Part shown: piece by piece, positions 45,301 through 53,448 of the stretch
How positions within the stretch are numbered: position 1 is the stretch's first letter
Layout of the letters: each line of letters starts with the position of its first letter
Assembly (NCBI RefSeq): GCF_002270415.1
Contig: NZ_NNRI01000010.1
Coordinates: 35,409 to 99,408 of the forward strand
Source: Mesorhizobium sophorae
GTDB lineage: Bacteria; Pseudomonadota; Alphaproteobacteria; Rhizobiales; Rhizobiaceae
Direction: 5' to 3'
Length of the DNA: 64,000 nt
Program-made: the position numbers and the translations under genes
The notes under the pieces: model-generated
Databases searched by the model: none
What the model saw: only the letters and a program-made list of their open reading frames with translations
Told to the model about the DNA's origin: nothing

Positions 45301-45756
45301 CAACGTCGCTTCGGCGGGGTCGGTCGGACCCGCGCCCAAAGTGTCTCCTGCGGCGACGACACCACCGACCCGCCGGGCCGCGATCCGCAGCTCTTTCAGT
45401 GGTGCTGAGACTTCCGGTGGCAGATGCGGGATCAGCCCTTCCGCCGTTGCTCCGTCGGGAAACTCAAGATTGGTCCACAGTGAAGCCAGCATGCTCGCAA
45501 GATGCGATTTACCTGAACCATAGAAGCCGGAAATCCAGACCGCAGGCGCGCTCCCACCTTTGCCGACTGACCCCAGATAGGCTTCAAGGATGCGGCTGAG
45601 TCCATTTGCATAAGCTCCGTCGCAGACAAATGTGGAGAGCTCCCCGCGCAGCGTTTCGAGTGCCTCCGGGGTCGGCGGAAAAGAAATCTTCGCGACACCC
45701 TGGTTGGCAAGCCGGTAGTCCGCCGGGTTCGTTTGAAATGTATCTTTGTTGAGCAT
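42340..45756 (-). CDS. brxC: BREX P-loop ATPase BrxC
   Basis: An 1138-residue large ATPase (PglY-like). Walker A FYGSGKSHLAS lies near 80 and Walker B LTLIVLDEVQQF near 265. The N-terminus NKDTFQTNPADYRLANQGVA is typical. ATG 45756 has GAGG nine bases upstream; ATG 45771, overlapping the brxB stop, is an alternative. BrxC is required for defence and methylation in known BREX systems. Closely followed by pglX. Confidence 0.93.
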   Translation of the reverse strand: MLNKDTFQTNPADYRLANQGVAKISFPPTPEALETLRGELSTFVCDGAYANGLSRILEAYLGSVGKGGSAPAVWISGFYGSGKSHLASMLASLWTNLEFPDGATAEGLIPHLPPEVSAPLKELRIAARRVGGVVAAGDTLGAGPTDPAEATLGIILRAVGLPSDIRAAQVALWLASIGILDAVRADLGQTFQTDIRNFILSPRFSAAVLRAKPELADNPRDLSAMMQAQFPEPPPVTVDLLETMGRQALLLGRKEIPLTLIVLDEVQQFIRQDPGLTLNIQTIAERLAGRFDGKVLLVATGQQALSDVQNLQKLLDRFPVQIALGEADVDAVIRKTVLRKKTGAEKDISAMLAANAGEISRHLRGSRLAHTVQDDDEAVLDWPLLPSRRRLWERILRELDRTGLGGTLRGQLRTTLDAAKTYGEKPLGNAVPVDFLYGRFATEAYNAGLLPGETRNRIEALKAGSAADQLKARVLMLVYMLGRIAPEADHHGVRAQPETIADLLVVDLSGDSELRQKVPALLQELRADGAVIEVSGEWRLQTKESAEWESAYRAEEKTSLSDQAGTARTRRDLLGQAIETALTGASSVTQGASKQPRRIHRLQPDDKAPSDGVTLRLRSGWDEDLTAVEKVIAASPTTDATVHLLIPRHRADELGRALVTRRAAEHVLQLRGVPQTDAGREAQSAMLSRSAKALSAANEILREAMTQARVVQAGGRVITGAPADAVKEAATNALARLYPQFADGDHSQWDKVRDRAMRKDPDAMKAVDHGGAPESHPVCKAILAYLGPGRKGSDIRSQFISTPYGWSQDVVDGALVVLANAGQVRVVGEDGKPASLPDIPRQKMGTCTYRAETTIITVAQRVAVRGLLTEAGMPFENGQEAFALSALLDRLQSAAQQSGGPAPSPEPDTVPELPRYKTLSGNDLLAALAENAVSLREKLKAWQAAASKANLRLPNWHLAERLVRLGADAQDSELSAMRTGRKLLVDPDPVPPLVSAAADTLREKLNAAHAAWDAAWKRGEDRLVNSETWGRLTPDQKRAIREDNRMLPVTKPTVDTPQAIAEALAQRGLSEWENMSKALPARVDDALAAAAALLEPKARTVNLPGVMMKSEAELDAWLAKVRAKIAEALGDGPVIPKV

Positions 45757-45767
45757 TGATATTGGCC

Positions 45768-46313
45768 TCATGCGGCGTTGTCTGGCGGAATGGGAATAGC
45801 GTGATAGTTCCAACCGTCACGCGCATCGAGAAGGCGATAGACGCTTCCGGCGTGCTTCCCTGGAAATCCGACGACGAGTCGGCCCGGAATGGCGTCAGCG
45901 GCCCGTCCTATTAGATTGGATACGCGGGCGACACCGAACAGCGATCCGCATCCGTCAACCGCAAGCACATCGTTGCGGGTGCATTGTGCAAGCTCCTGCC
46001 GCAGCTTTGACACAAGCTCATTTTCGATGTCAGGGAGCAGTCCCCGCAACTCACGTGGTTGGCTTACAAGCGCACCAAAAAACTCGTGCCGGGCAATCCA
46101 ATTTCCAAACCACGACGACAGATTGAGATGACGCCATCCGTGGCCAGCGGACAAAGTCGCATGCTCGAATTCGCCGAGGCGCCCGGTGAAGCGGCGCTGA
46201 AGGGCCTTCTCATACCAAACGATCCACACCCGGCCAGCCGGCGGCGTGTCGTCAGCCCATGGAAGCTGAACTTGCCTGGTGTAGGCGGTCAGAATGTCGT
46301 CAAACGTGTTCAA
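45768..46313 (-). CDS. brxB: BREX protein BrxB (DUF1788)
   Basis: A 181-residue protein (WYEKALQRRFTGRLGEFEHA, VDGCGSLFGVARVSNLIGRA, VVGFPGKHAGSVYRLLDARD) with the DUF1788 pattern. It overlaps brxA by 14 bp and brxC is coupled to it. Small BREX core component of unclear biochemical activity. Confidence 0.88.
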   Translation of the reverse strand: MNTFDDILTAYTRQVQLPWADDTPPAGRVWIVWYEKALQRRFTGRLGEFEHATLSAGHGWRHLNLSSWFGNWIARHEFFGALVSQPRELRGLLPDIENELVSKLRQELAQCTRNDVLAVDGCGSLFGVARVSNLIGRAADAIPGRLVVGFPGKHAGSVYRLLDARDGWNYHAIPIPPDNAA

Positions 46314-47124
46314 GCTGGCCTATCCCTAACGCTATTGCCATTGGCTGACGCACGGAAATTTCGGTCACGTCTCCGGCGGATCGGACACGGACAAGCCCTT
46401 GACCTTCTGCCTGCCGCAACAAGTCCAAGGCGCGATCCGGAGAAAGGTCGAGGACTCGCATCCACAAAGAGTTGAGGATGGCAGGCCCGCCAAAGCCGCT
46501 TACGGTCGCCAATAAAGCCGCAAAGGCGGCAACCTGGGGGGAGGCTGTCACGCGGCGTCGAATCTTGCGAACCTTGCCTTCCAAGTGGCGCGATTGGGTC
46601 CAAGTGGACGCGCAATTTTGTGCCAGAGAACGAAGCATTTTATCGCTGAACCGTTCTGGATTGGCTTTCAGGAGGGCGGCCTCAAAAAGCTCTCTGGGGA
46701 GAGGCTCTCCGATTGTCGCTCCGAGGATGGGAGGCACCGTATCGCGAAGGAGCGGATCACGCGCCAATGCGGCCAGCAATGCTAGCAATCGCCGACCTGG
46801 CGCATCGACCTTCCACAGCGCCGCCAAAGCCTGAAAAAGCGGAACTCCGTGGCTGACGGCGTAAAGCGATACCAAGTGTCTGTAGGTCAGAGCACGGTTG
46901 TTCGCCGTTGCTTTTCCGAGAATGTTCTCTTCGATTACAGAGCGCTTGATGTCCGCGAGATCAGTGAAGCCCGACGCGAGCACCGCGTCGATCTCTTGAA
47001 ACATCATCGTTTTTGATTGATGCGCACCGCCTCCGGCGAGCCTCAGTCCGAATGCCGCCATTGCGGTCACGTTCGTACGGGGACCAAACCAAACGAGCTC
47101 AGTTGGCGCGGTGCTATCCGACAT
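46300..47124 (-). CDS. brxA: BREX protein BrxA (DUF1819)
   Basis: A 274-residue helical DUF1819 protein (RSVIEENILGKATANNRALT, HLVSLYAVSHGVPLFQALAA, RRVTASPQVAAFAALLA). ATG 47124 overlaps the HTH gene stop by 11 bp; the frame extends upstream to 47214, but that start would lie deep in the HTH gene. BrxA is a DNA-binding core component needed for BREX exclusion. Confidence 0.87.
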   Translation of the reverse strand: MSDSTAPTELVWFGPRTNVTAMAAFGLRLAGGGAHQSKTMMFQEIDAVLASGFTDLADIKRSVIEENILGKATANNRALTYRHLVSLYAVSHGVPLFQALAALWKVDAPGRRLLALLAALARDPLLRDTVPPILGATIGEPLPRELFEAALLKANPERFSDKMLRSLAQNCASTWTQSRHLEGKVRKIRRRVTASPQVAAFAALLATVSGFGGPAILNSLWMRVLDLSPDRALDLLRQAEGQGLVRVRSAGDVTEISVRQPMAIALGIGQLEHV

Positions 47125-47350
47125 TGCGATCCGTGTTGCCTCTCGTGCGTTTCGATTGGCGTGTTGAGCCGCCATCCTCGTGCCTTTCCATTTTACGTCG
47201 TATCCAGCTTTCAATTTTACCCCGGTCGAAACGCCATGATCCGCCCACCTTGAAGCCGGGAATTTCCCCTTTGGCCACCAGCTTGTACGCTGTCTTCACA
47301 TTGATCTTGAGCAGGGCGGCTACCTCCCGCACCGTGAGAATCTCGCTCAT
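47114..47350 (-). CDS. Excisionase-type HTH protein leading the BREX operon
   Basis: A 78-residue protein: ILTVREVAALLKINVKTAYK, LVAKGEIPGFKVGG, SWRFDRGKIESWI is the MerR/excisionase HTH_17 fold, with a basic C-terminal tail. It is the first gene of the BREX transcript and overlaps brxA by 11 bp. Canonical BREX loci often have a WYL-type regulator (BrxR); this one is a different, smaller type. A regulator role is inferred. Confidence 0.8.
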   Translation of the reverse strand: MSEILTVREVAALLKINVKTAYKLVAKGEIPGFKVGGSWRFDRGKIESWIRRKMERHEDGGSTRQSKRTRGNTDRNVG

Positions 47351-47380
47351 GGCCTTGATTTTCCCCGCTACAGCCGCGCG

Positions 47381-47386
47381 ATTATA
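47381..47386 (-). promoter_or_regulatory. Likely -10 box of the BREX operon
   Basis: A perfect TATAAT on the minus strand, 31 bp before the HTH start codon, in an AT-rich segment. The -35 element is weak, so the promoter may need an activator. Confidence 0.5.
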
Positions 47387-47682
47387 GAGAAAATCAGAGA
47401 AATTTGGAGAGAAAAGATACGAATTGTGAAGCTGTGGAAACGTGGCTCTCGCTCTCAAATGGCGGATTGGTAACTTATTTCAGTGCCGCGGTTGCCGGTA
47501 GCCCCGGTGGAATATGTCTACCTCGTTTACAGTTGTGGCAGGCCACCCGCTTCTGGGAGCCGGCAAGGGCGGCAGACAGCGAGGTCTCGCAGCCATAGAG
47601 TTCGCTCATTCGGGCAGTGCTCCGTCTGAACCGCGACGGATACCCCTTCGGCCAGAGTGGGCAGAATGCTCGATATGTGGAT

Positions 47683-47930
47683 TTGCCACAAACGTGCCAC
47701 AGGCTGAGCCAGACCCATTAGGACAATGGCGGATTTCTGCGGGTTTCCGGAGGGCACCAAGTTGTGGCAAATTTCGCGCTACAACTGCATTTCTTTCCGT
47801 AGTATTTGGCTAAGTCTTTGATTTTAAAATGGTCGGAGTGACAGGATTCGAACCTGCGACCCCTTGCACCCCATGAATAAAAAATGGCGGATTTCTGCGG
47901 GTCTTAGGCTGGTCTTGCCACAAATTTGCA
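47683..47930. repeat. Repeats around the attachment site (candidate integrase arm sites)
   Basis: TTGCCACAAA occurs at 47683-47692 and 47915-47924, and inverted as TTGTGGCAAA at 47762-47771; a related TTGTGGCA lies at 47532. A separate 20-bp direct repeat, AATGGCGGATTTCTGCGGGT, is at 47725-47744 and 47883-47902. They bracket the tRNA fragment and lie next to int. Confidence 0.6.
47830..47874 (-). other. Attachment site: 3' end of tRNA-Pro(GGG)
   Basis: On the minus strand this reads the anticodon loop (ATGGGGT), 3' anticodon stem, T-arm GGTTCGAATCC and acceptor 3' strand ending CACTCCGACCA. The 5' half of the tRNA is absent, so this is an att core left by site-specific integration, not a gene. 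The adjacent tyrosine integrase is its natural partner. Confidence 0.8.
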
Positions 47931-48018
47931 ACAACAAATCGTACTCGGCCCGATATTTACTTGGACCTTGCAATAAACATGGCATTTTTTGATATGAATT
48001 TCCACCCGTAATATTTGA

Positions 48019-49236
48019 TCACTCGGCCGCTGCCGGCACGGTCTCGACGCCTTTGCTCTGGCTTAGGCGACCGAGCAGACCGACAGCCTGTTTTGGCCCC
48101 GCCTCCGCGTCTTCGATCAGGTGACCGTAGACGTTGAGGGTCGTCTCGATGTTGGCATGCCCCATCAGCTTCTGTATCTTTTTGAGGTTAGTGCGTTCCT
48201 CGATGAGCATCGAAGCGAAGAAGTGACGCAGGTCATAGGGACGGAATTTTGCCCGGCTGACCGTTTCTCCGTCGCTCTCGACCTCTTCCATCAAGCCAGC
48301 CTTTTCACATGCGACCTCGAAGCCGCGATGCTGCCAGTTCCGGCGGCACACCCAGCCGCCGCTCTCCGAGGGAAAGACCAGATCATGTTTGTTGGCCACT
48401 GCATGACGATCAGCATAGTGGTTGACCATGTCCAGCGTGTCTTGGCTTAGATCGATAAAGCGCCGTCCAGCCGCTGTCTTGGTTACGGAAATGGAGCGTC
48501 CGCTGCCATCGAGAGCGCGCTCGACCTGGACCCCGGTCGGGTGGATCGCGGACCGCCCTAAGGCGATGTATTCCTGCGGCCGCATGCCGGAGTCGACAGC
48601 GAGATACAGCATGGGCCGGTATCGCTTCCAGGCGCCTCCGACCGTCAGGTTCTTTGAGTTTGCCAGCGCGTCGGCTGCCGCCAGAAGCGCAACGATGTCG
48701 CGTTTCGTGGGGATATTGACCGCTTCCTTGTAGCGGCTCTCGGCTCGGATCGAGACGCCTATTGCAGGATTGTGGTGCATGTGCCCACGGATTGTCATTT
48801 CCTTCATTATGGAGTGGAACGAGGAAAGGACTTTGCTGGCGACAATGCGGCTCGCCTCGCCGTTGAGAAGCCAGGAGCGGAAGGCGACGATGTCTGGCGT
48901 GTTCAATTCTTGAAGCGGCTTCGACCAGGGATAGGCTTTGATAAACTCGGCGCGGTAGGCGTAGTTCTCGCAGGTGTATGCGGTGACCGGCTCCCGGCCA
49001 TTCAGGCCTTCCTTTTCGCATATCCGCAGCCATAACTCAGTGGCAGCTTCTACGGTGTTCGGACCTTCAATAGCGACATTTGTCTGTCGCTGTGTCGCCC
49101 CGCTTTCGAGGAAGGCGCGCGCCTCCTTCATGGAAGCGAAGGTTCTATAGGAATAGCCCGATTTGCGGGACGGTGTCGCATACCGAACCTGGTAACTCGC
49201 TCCCTTCTTCCCAGTTTTCTTTGTTATATCAGCCAT
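48019..49236 (-). CDS. int: Tyrosine recombinase (ICE integrase)
   Basis: A 405-residue phage-type integrase. It has an N-terminal Arm domain (TKKTGKKGASYQVRYATPSR), a SAM-like core-binding domain and a catalytic domain with the first Arg in AVDSGMRPQEYIALG, the Arg-His motif YDLRHFFASM, HANIETT and the nucleophile Tyr in LNVYGHL. ATG 49236 is taken rather than 49245. Its 3' end lies 145 bp from the tRNA-Pro att fragment, the usual geometry for an integrative element. Confidence 0.92.
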   Translation of the reverse strand: MADITKKTGKKGASYQVRYATPSRKSGYSYRTFASMKEARAFLESGATQRQTNVAIEGPNTVEAATELWLRICEKEGLNGREPVTAYTCENYAYRAEFIKAYPWSKPLQELNTPDIVAFRSWLLNGEASRIVASKVLSSFHSIMKEMTIRGHMHHNPAIGVSIRAESRYKEAVNIPTKRDIVALLAAADALANSKNLTVGGAWKRYRPMLYLAVDSGMRPQEYIALGRSAIHPTGVQVERALDGSGRSISVTKTAAGRRFIDLSQDTLDMVNHYADRHAVANKHDLVFPSESGGWVCRRNWQHRGFEVACEKAGLMEEVESDGETVSRAKFRPYDLRHFFASMLIEERTNLKKIQKLMGHANIETTLNVYGHLIEDAEAGPKQAVGLLGRLSQSKGVETVPAAAE

Positions 49237-49264
49237 GCTTACCAAGTATAAAATTGATGATTAC

Positions 49265-49513
49265 TTATAGCGTCGGCCCCGCGTCTCGCCAAGTATTTTC
49301 GGCATCTACTTGGCGCTTGAAGTAAATTTTCAAGAGGGTGCTCTTCTCAATCTTCAAGCGGCCGTCTATGGGATCTAGGAAAAAGGGCAGCTTGCGCACC
49401 CCTGTGGCGTCTTTGTCGGCGGCACGTTTCATCTGACGCCGTGTAAGCTCAATGCCAATTTGCATGAGCGCTTCGCGTGCCTGGTCGATATCGATGTATT
49501 CAATGTGCCGCAT
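49265..49513 (-). CDS. Small hypothetical protein upstream of int
   Basis: 82 residues with an HTH-like first half (YIDIDQAREALMQIGIELTR, RQMKRAADKDATG) and a basic tail, 28 bp upstream of int in the same direction. It could be an excisionase-like factor, but I see no clear family. Confidence 0.5.
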   Translation of the reverse strand: MRHIEYIDIDQAREALMQIGIELTRRQMKRAADKDATGVRKLPFFLDPIDGRLKIEKSTLLKIYFKRQVDAENTWRDAGPTL

Positions 49514-49522
49514 GCCTTGCCC

Positions 49523-49798
49523 TCACAGTTTGTAATCGAGACAGGCAGGGCGGTAGTAGTGCGTATCGTAGCGGCGAACGACCCGCCCGTCCGGATGCTT
49601 GATAAGCATCGGATGGCCATACTCGTTCGTCGATGGAATGATGAGCTTCGCACCGGTGACAAACCTCACCCCGTAGAAGTCTTGAAGCGCTTTGACGTCT
49701 TCCCAAAGCGCCTGCGTCAGTTGATCAATTGAAACAGTTCCAAGCGCCGCGTACTCGATCGTGGCGGAGATTCGGGATTTGCTGTTAAAGTCCTTCAT
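49523..49798 (-). CDS. Small hypothetical protein upstream of int
   Basis: 91 residues (SISTIEYAALG-like start, QALWEDVKALQDFYGVRFVT, then a hairpin region GHPMLIKHPDGRVVRRYD). In line with the 82-residue gene and int, 9 bp apart, so probably co-transcribed. Not recognised. Confidence 0.5.
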   Translation of the reverse strand: MKDFNSKSRISATIEYAALGTVSIDQLTQALWEDVKALQDFYGVRFVTGAKLIIPSTNEYGHPMLIKHPDGRVVRRYDTHYYRPACLDYKL

Positions 49799-49903
49799 TA
49801 TCCAAATATCCTAAAGTATATTTCCATAATACAATCTTTAGGTGTATCGACGCAACTTTCTGATTGCCTTGGTTGATGCGGTGCAGCGAAGCGGGGGCGT
49901 ATC

Positions 49904-51472
49904 TTACCGTGTCCGGCCCCGATCCCTGCCACCGCGCTCACGAGGTTTATAGCTTCCATCGGCCTTCCGTTCGGCGGCCGTGCGCCGCTTGCGCCATCCC
50001 GCCTCCTCCTGCTGCACGGGATGAGAACCAACCGAGCCATTACCCTGCTTGCCCTCGGCCCTCCCGTCCGATTTTGCTTGTTTAGCCGAGCGTTCTTCGC
50101 CAGATGCCGCGCCATTGAATTGCCGCCGCAGAGTGGGTGCCGCCTCCTCCCGCCGAACATCACGCTCGCTGAACTCCCGCCGAAACTCGGCCCACGCCTT
50201 GTCCCGCTCGACCGCTATGTTCCGCCATTCGGACCTCTCGGCGACGACCTCGCCGGCATGGCGTTCGGACAACGCCTTGCGCCGCTGCTTGAACTCTCCA
50301 GCGTGCTGCGCCAGCTCGTGACGGCATGCCGCCCTCAGCGTGTCGGCAAGGCCCTTGCGGCGTTGCGCCTGCGTTTGCCGCAGCATCTGCTTTTCGTGTT
50401 CCTGTCCTTGCTCGAACGACGCCCTGCGGCGGCTGAGACTGACCGCCAGCAAGAAGAAAGACGATCTGTCGCCCCGTCTGCGAGCAGCATCGTGAAGGCT
50501 AACGATGTTGGCCAGGAAGCCGAAGAAATGGCGCTCACGCTTGTTGAAAGTTTTGCGGCGAGCGAATTGACGGCGCCCCAGTTCCTTCCATTCCGCGGTG
50601 TCCTGCAAGTCGCGAAGGGCTTGCTCGGTGGAGGGATGTGGAGGAGCCTTCCGGCGTGATTTGTAGATCGCGTCGATGAAGGGCTGATAGCGGTCCCGGA
50701 TCGCCTTGTTGTCGGCCCGATGACCATTCCAGAGCCGATCGCCTTCCGCCCGGCGCATACGATAGCGTTCAGCGAGGACAGCCTTGAGCTGGCTGACCTG
50801 TGCCGCGTAGGCCGCCTTGATGGCGGCGGCGCGTTCTTTGGCCTGCGGGCTGTTCACGCCGCGCGTGGCTTCCCACTCCTCGCGGCTGGACGCCTGGCTC
50901 GGTCGCTTGGGAGGATCGCGGCCCTGATCGAGCGCCGCGAATTTAGCCCGCCGATCAGGGCTCCGGATGACCCCCTGCGCCTGCTCGTAATCGTCGGCCC
51001 AGCGATCGAGCTTGTGCTCGTCATTTGATAACGAGACGGCCTTGCCTGTCTCGGGGTCAACCAGGTTGACGATGACATGGACATGCCTGTGCGGGCGATC
51101 GGTATGCTCGATGATCGCGGCCTGCATGTTCTCCATGCCGAGCGCCTTCAAGGCATCAAGCGCCGTCTCGCGCATGTGGGCCGCGTCAGGATTATCGGCC
51201 TCGTGCCAGTTCAGGGTAAAGGCATAGACGGGCTTGGTCATCTTGCGGCCCGTCGCCTTCACCCCCGAACGCCGCTTCAGGTCGTCGGCCGCATCGACCA
51301 GCGCCATCATCTCGGACCAGGCGCGGTTCGGATCGTCAGTGGCGAGATTGCGGAGTTCGACAAACCCGACCCGCTCAGCCGTGGTCGCGGATTTGTCATG
51401 AAGGGCGTAGGTCAAAGCGCCCTTGAACGACGTACCCCGGCCGCGCGTCTTCCTACCTTTCGCCCAGTTCAT
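49904..51472 (-). CDS. mobA: MOBP-type relaxase (MobA/VirD2-like)
   Basis: A 522-residue relaxase. The N-terminal catalytic domain (about 1-190) contains GALTYALHD, with the probable nicking Tyr, and motif III HTDRPHRHVHVIVNLV with the metal-binding histidines. The rest is a long basic, coiled-coil-rich tail (about 200-520), typical of VirD2-like secretion-guided relaxases. It overlaps mobC by 20 bp. It would nick oriT and be carried to the recipient by a VirD4-type coupling protein, here the TraG at 54149. Confidence 0.88.
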   Translation of the reverse strand: MNWAKGRKTRGRGTSFKGALTYALHDKSATTAERVGFVELRNLATDDPNRAWSEMMALVDAADDLKRRSGVKATGRKMTKPVYAFTLNWHEADNPDAAHMRETALDALKALGMENMQAAIIEHTDRPHRHVHVIVNLVDPETGKAVSLSNDEHKLDRWADDYEQAQGVIRSPDRRAKFAALDQGRDPPKRPSQASSREEWEATRGVNSPQAKERAAAIKAAYAAQVSQLKAVLAERYRMRRAEGDRLWNGHRADNKAIRDRYQPFIDAIYKSRRKAPPHPSTEQALRDLQDTAEWKELGRRQFARRKTFNKRERHFFGFLANIVSLHDAARRRGDRSSFFLLAVSLSRRRASFEQGQEHEKQMLRQTQAQRRKGLADTLRAACRHELAQHAGEFKQRRKALSERHAGEVVAERSEWRNIAVERDKAWAEFRREFSERDVRREEAAPTLRRQFNGAASGEERSAKQAKSDGRAEGKQGNGSVGSHPVQQEEAGWRKRRTAAERKADGSYKPRERGGRDRGRTR

Positions 51473-51848
51473 GGTCGGACCCTCCGGCCGGACTGAGGCG
51501 ATCGAGCAGCGCGCGCAGCTCGTCGAGCAGGCTCTCGATATTGCGGGCGCGATAGGTATCGCCCGTCGTATTGAAAGCGCGGGCCATCTGGTTCAGGTTC
51601 GAGCCGATACGGGCCAGGTCGTGCCGGTCGATGGCGCTGAGCGTGTTGAACGCGCGGACCAGCACCTTTCCGGTCAGCGCCTGCTCGCGCAGGAAATCGG
51701 ACACGAGCCGGTTGCTGGCGGCGGCACGCTCCTCGATGGCGGCCAGCTCATCGGGACGCACACGCGCCGCGACGACTAGACCGCGCTTGTCGAGGTCCGG
51801 TTTTCGAGGCCGTCCGCCTTTTCGAAAGACAGGCGTGTCGTTCGTCAT
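51453..51848 (-). CDS. mobC: Relaxosome accessory protein MobC
   Basis: 131 residues. The N-terminal RKGGRPRKPDLDKR basic segment precedes a ribbon-helix-helix-like region (VVAARVRPDELAAIEERAAA), and the C-terminal RIGSNLNQMARAFNTTGD is the MobC hallmark. It opens the strands at oriT for MobA and overlaps mobA. Confidence 0.88.
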   Translation of the reverse strand: MTNDTPVFRKGGRPRKPDLDKRGLVVAARVRPDELAAIEERAAASNRLVSDFLREQALTGKVLVRAFNTLSAIDRHDLARIGSNLNQMARAFNTTGDTYRARNIESLLDELRALLDRLSPAGGSDHELGER

Positions 51849-52254
51849 GCCAGTCGTCGCCCTTCAGCGGGGTTTCAGGGGGTGCCCCCCTGACGAGCGT
51901 TTTTGTGAAACAAAAACATTGCTCGCTATCGCCCTTCCTTCAAGCTTAGGGCTATAAAACCACCGACTACAAGAAATAAAGGATCGACGGTAAAGTCATT
52001 CAAGAGACGAAACAGATTTATTTTCTAGTGCAATACTTTCACGTTCATTCCAATTCTGCAAACTTAGGTGTTATGATTATTTCGTTGTCACTCTATGGCT
52101 TTGCATGTGAAAATTTGCAAATCGAACAATGCTCAATTCAACCAAGATACCGAGACGCAGCAGGATCGTCCCAGACTAGAACGGGCAACGATCTGGCATC
52201 AAATGAACTGTGTGATGCTGGGTCTTAAAGGGGCCGAAAGAGACTGGAGGTCGT
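51849..52254. other. Intergenic region with candidate oriT
   Basis: Upstream of mobC lie two inverted repeats: CAGGGGG-TG-CCCCCTG, and CGAGC/GCTCG enclosing TTTTTGT-gaa-ACAAAAA (51894-51925), followed by CTATCGCCC. Position next to mobCA and this structure suggest oriT, but I cannot place the nick. The remainder to 52254 is AT-rich without a supported gene. Confidence 0.5.
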
Positions 52255-53364
52255 TTAAACGCCTTCTGCCCTGGCCTCGGCGTCTACGATGAAGTCGATT
52301 AGTTCATCGCTGGCTTCGCACTCGACGGCGACCGTTGAGGGCATCCTTCCAAACTTGTCCGGCACAAACTTTGCGCCACGTTCCACGAGCAGACGGACAG
52401 CGCCCATCGCGTTTCGTCCAATCGACAAATGCAGGGCCGTCATGCCAGTTGCGGCGTCTGGAATATTGATATCTGTGACTTCTTCAACGAGACGACGCAG
52501 CTCATCTTCGTCAGCCTGATCGGCCGCAACGAGGAACGCCCTTTGAATATCCTCGTCGCTCATCACTACTTCGAAGTCTGAATCAACCACGTCATCCCGT
52601 TCGCTATTCTCATCATCTGTCGATTTGCTAGGGGCCGTGACAAGCTGCCCCGATCTGATCGGATCATCTGGCAAAACCTCTTTGTGGAATACCCCTTTTA
52701 CAAACACCGCCATCGGCCCGTCACGTGGAATTATCCGTCCCGACAGTGAATGGACGATGTGCTTGTTGCTTGGACCGAATATGGCTTCCGTTCCTCTTGC
52801 CGTGTAACCGGAACCATCTGGGTGGATTAGATACTGTTTAGGTGTTCTGGTCGAGCGATCCTGAAGGGCAATGATCGCTGTCACGCCATTGCTAATGAGC
52901 ACACCTTCATACGATTTCGCTGTTCCATCGACGCCCTGCTCGACGACACGGCAAAACGTTTTGTCGGCCGTTATTTTTAGATCGGACCGATAAGCGGCGG
53001 CAGTTGTGCCGACTCCGACTCTGACCATGTCGGATATGTATTCGCCGCTGAACGGCCCGGCCTCTTGCGTTCCGTGAAACGCGGCCATCGCTCGTCCCAG
53101 CTCCCCGATCGGGTCCGGCTCCGGCAAGCCTTCGGCAAACTTTTGGAAAAATTGGACGTACATGTCGTTCGTCCGATGGCGGCCGGCCAGAAAGCGTTGC
53201 AGCGTCTTAATGGGTATCTCAGGCTTTCGAGTGTTGGCCTTTGAAATCCGATCAGCCAGACGGTGCACCCCGATACGGTGCGCCGTCATGTAGTGCTGAA
53301 TCTGGCGGCGAACGCGATCACGCGCAGCCGTATCAAACTCCATTCGGCCGTCAGATTCGGACAC
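52255..53364 (-). CDS. HTH-ankyrin repeat protein
   Basis: A 369-residue protein. The N-terminal 75 residues (RRQIQHYMTAHRIGVHRLAD, IPIKTLQRFLAGRH) look like a phage-type helix-turn-helix. The middle 100-240 is unrecognised. Residues about 275-365 contain two or three ankyrin repeats (GMTALHLSIGRNAMGAVRLL, ERGAKFVPDKFGRMPSTVAV). GTG 53364 has AGAAGG ten bases upstream. It may regulate the divergent conjugation genes that start at 53449. Confidence 0.65.
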   Translation of the reverse strand: MSESDGRMEFDTAARDRVRRQIQHYMTAHRIGVHRLADRISKANTRKPEIPIKTLQRFLAGRHRTNDMYVQFFQKFAEGLPEPDPIGELGRAMAAFHGTQEAGPFSGEYISDMVRVGVGTTAAAYRSDLKITADKTFCRVVEQGVDGTAKSYEGVLISNGVTAIIALQDRSTRTPKQYLIHPDGSGYTARGTEAIFGPSNKHIVHSLSGRIIPRDGPMAVFVKGVFHKEVLPDDPIRSGQLVTAPSKSTDDENSERDDVVDSDFEVVMSDEDIQRAFLVAADQADEDELRRLVEEVTDINIPDAATGMTALHLSIGRNAMGAVRLLVERGAKFVPDKFGRMPSTVAVECEASDELIDFIVDAEARAEGV

Positions 53365-53448
53365 TCGTTGCGCACCTTCTGTGACTAGGACTTGTCCAGC
53401 GCCTTTGCATCACAGTCGGCTTCAGGTTTTCGGAACTTGGAGTCGGAC

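Noticed and set aside
47830..47874. Functional tRNA-Pro gene
   Set aside because: Only the 3' half is present; D-arm and 5' acceptor strand are missing, so it is an att remnant.
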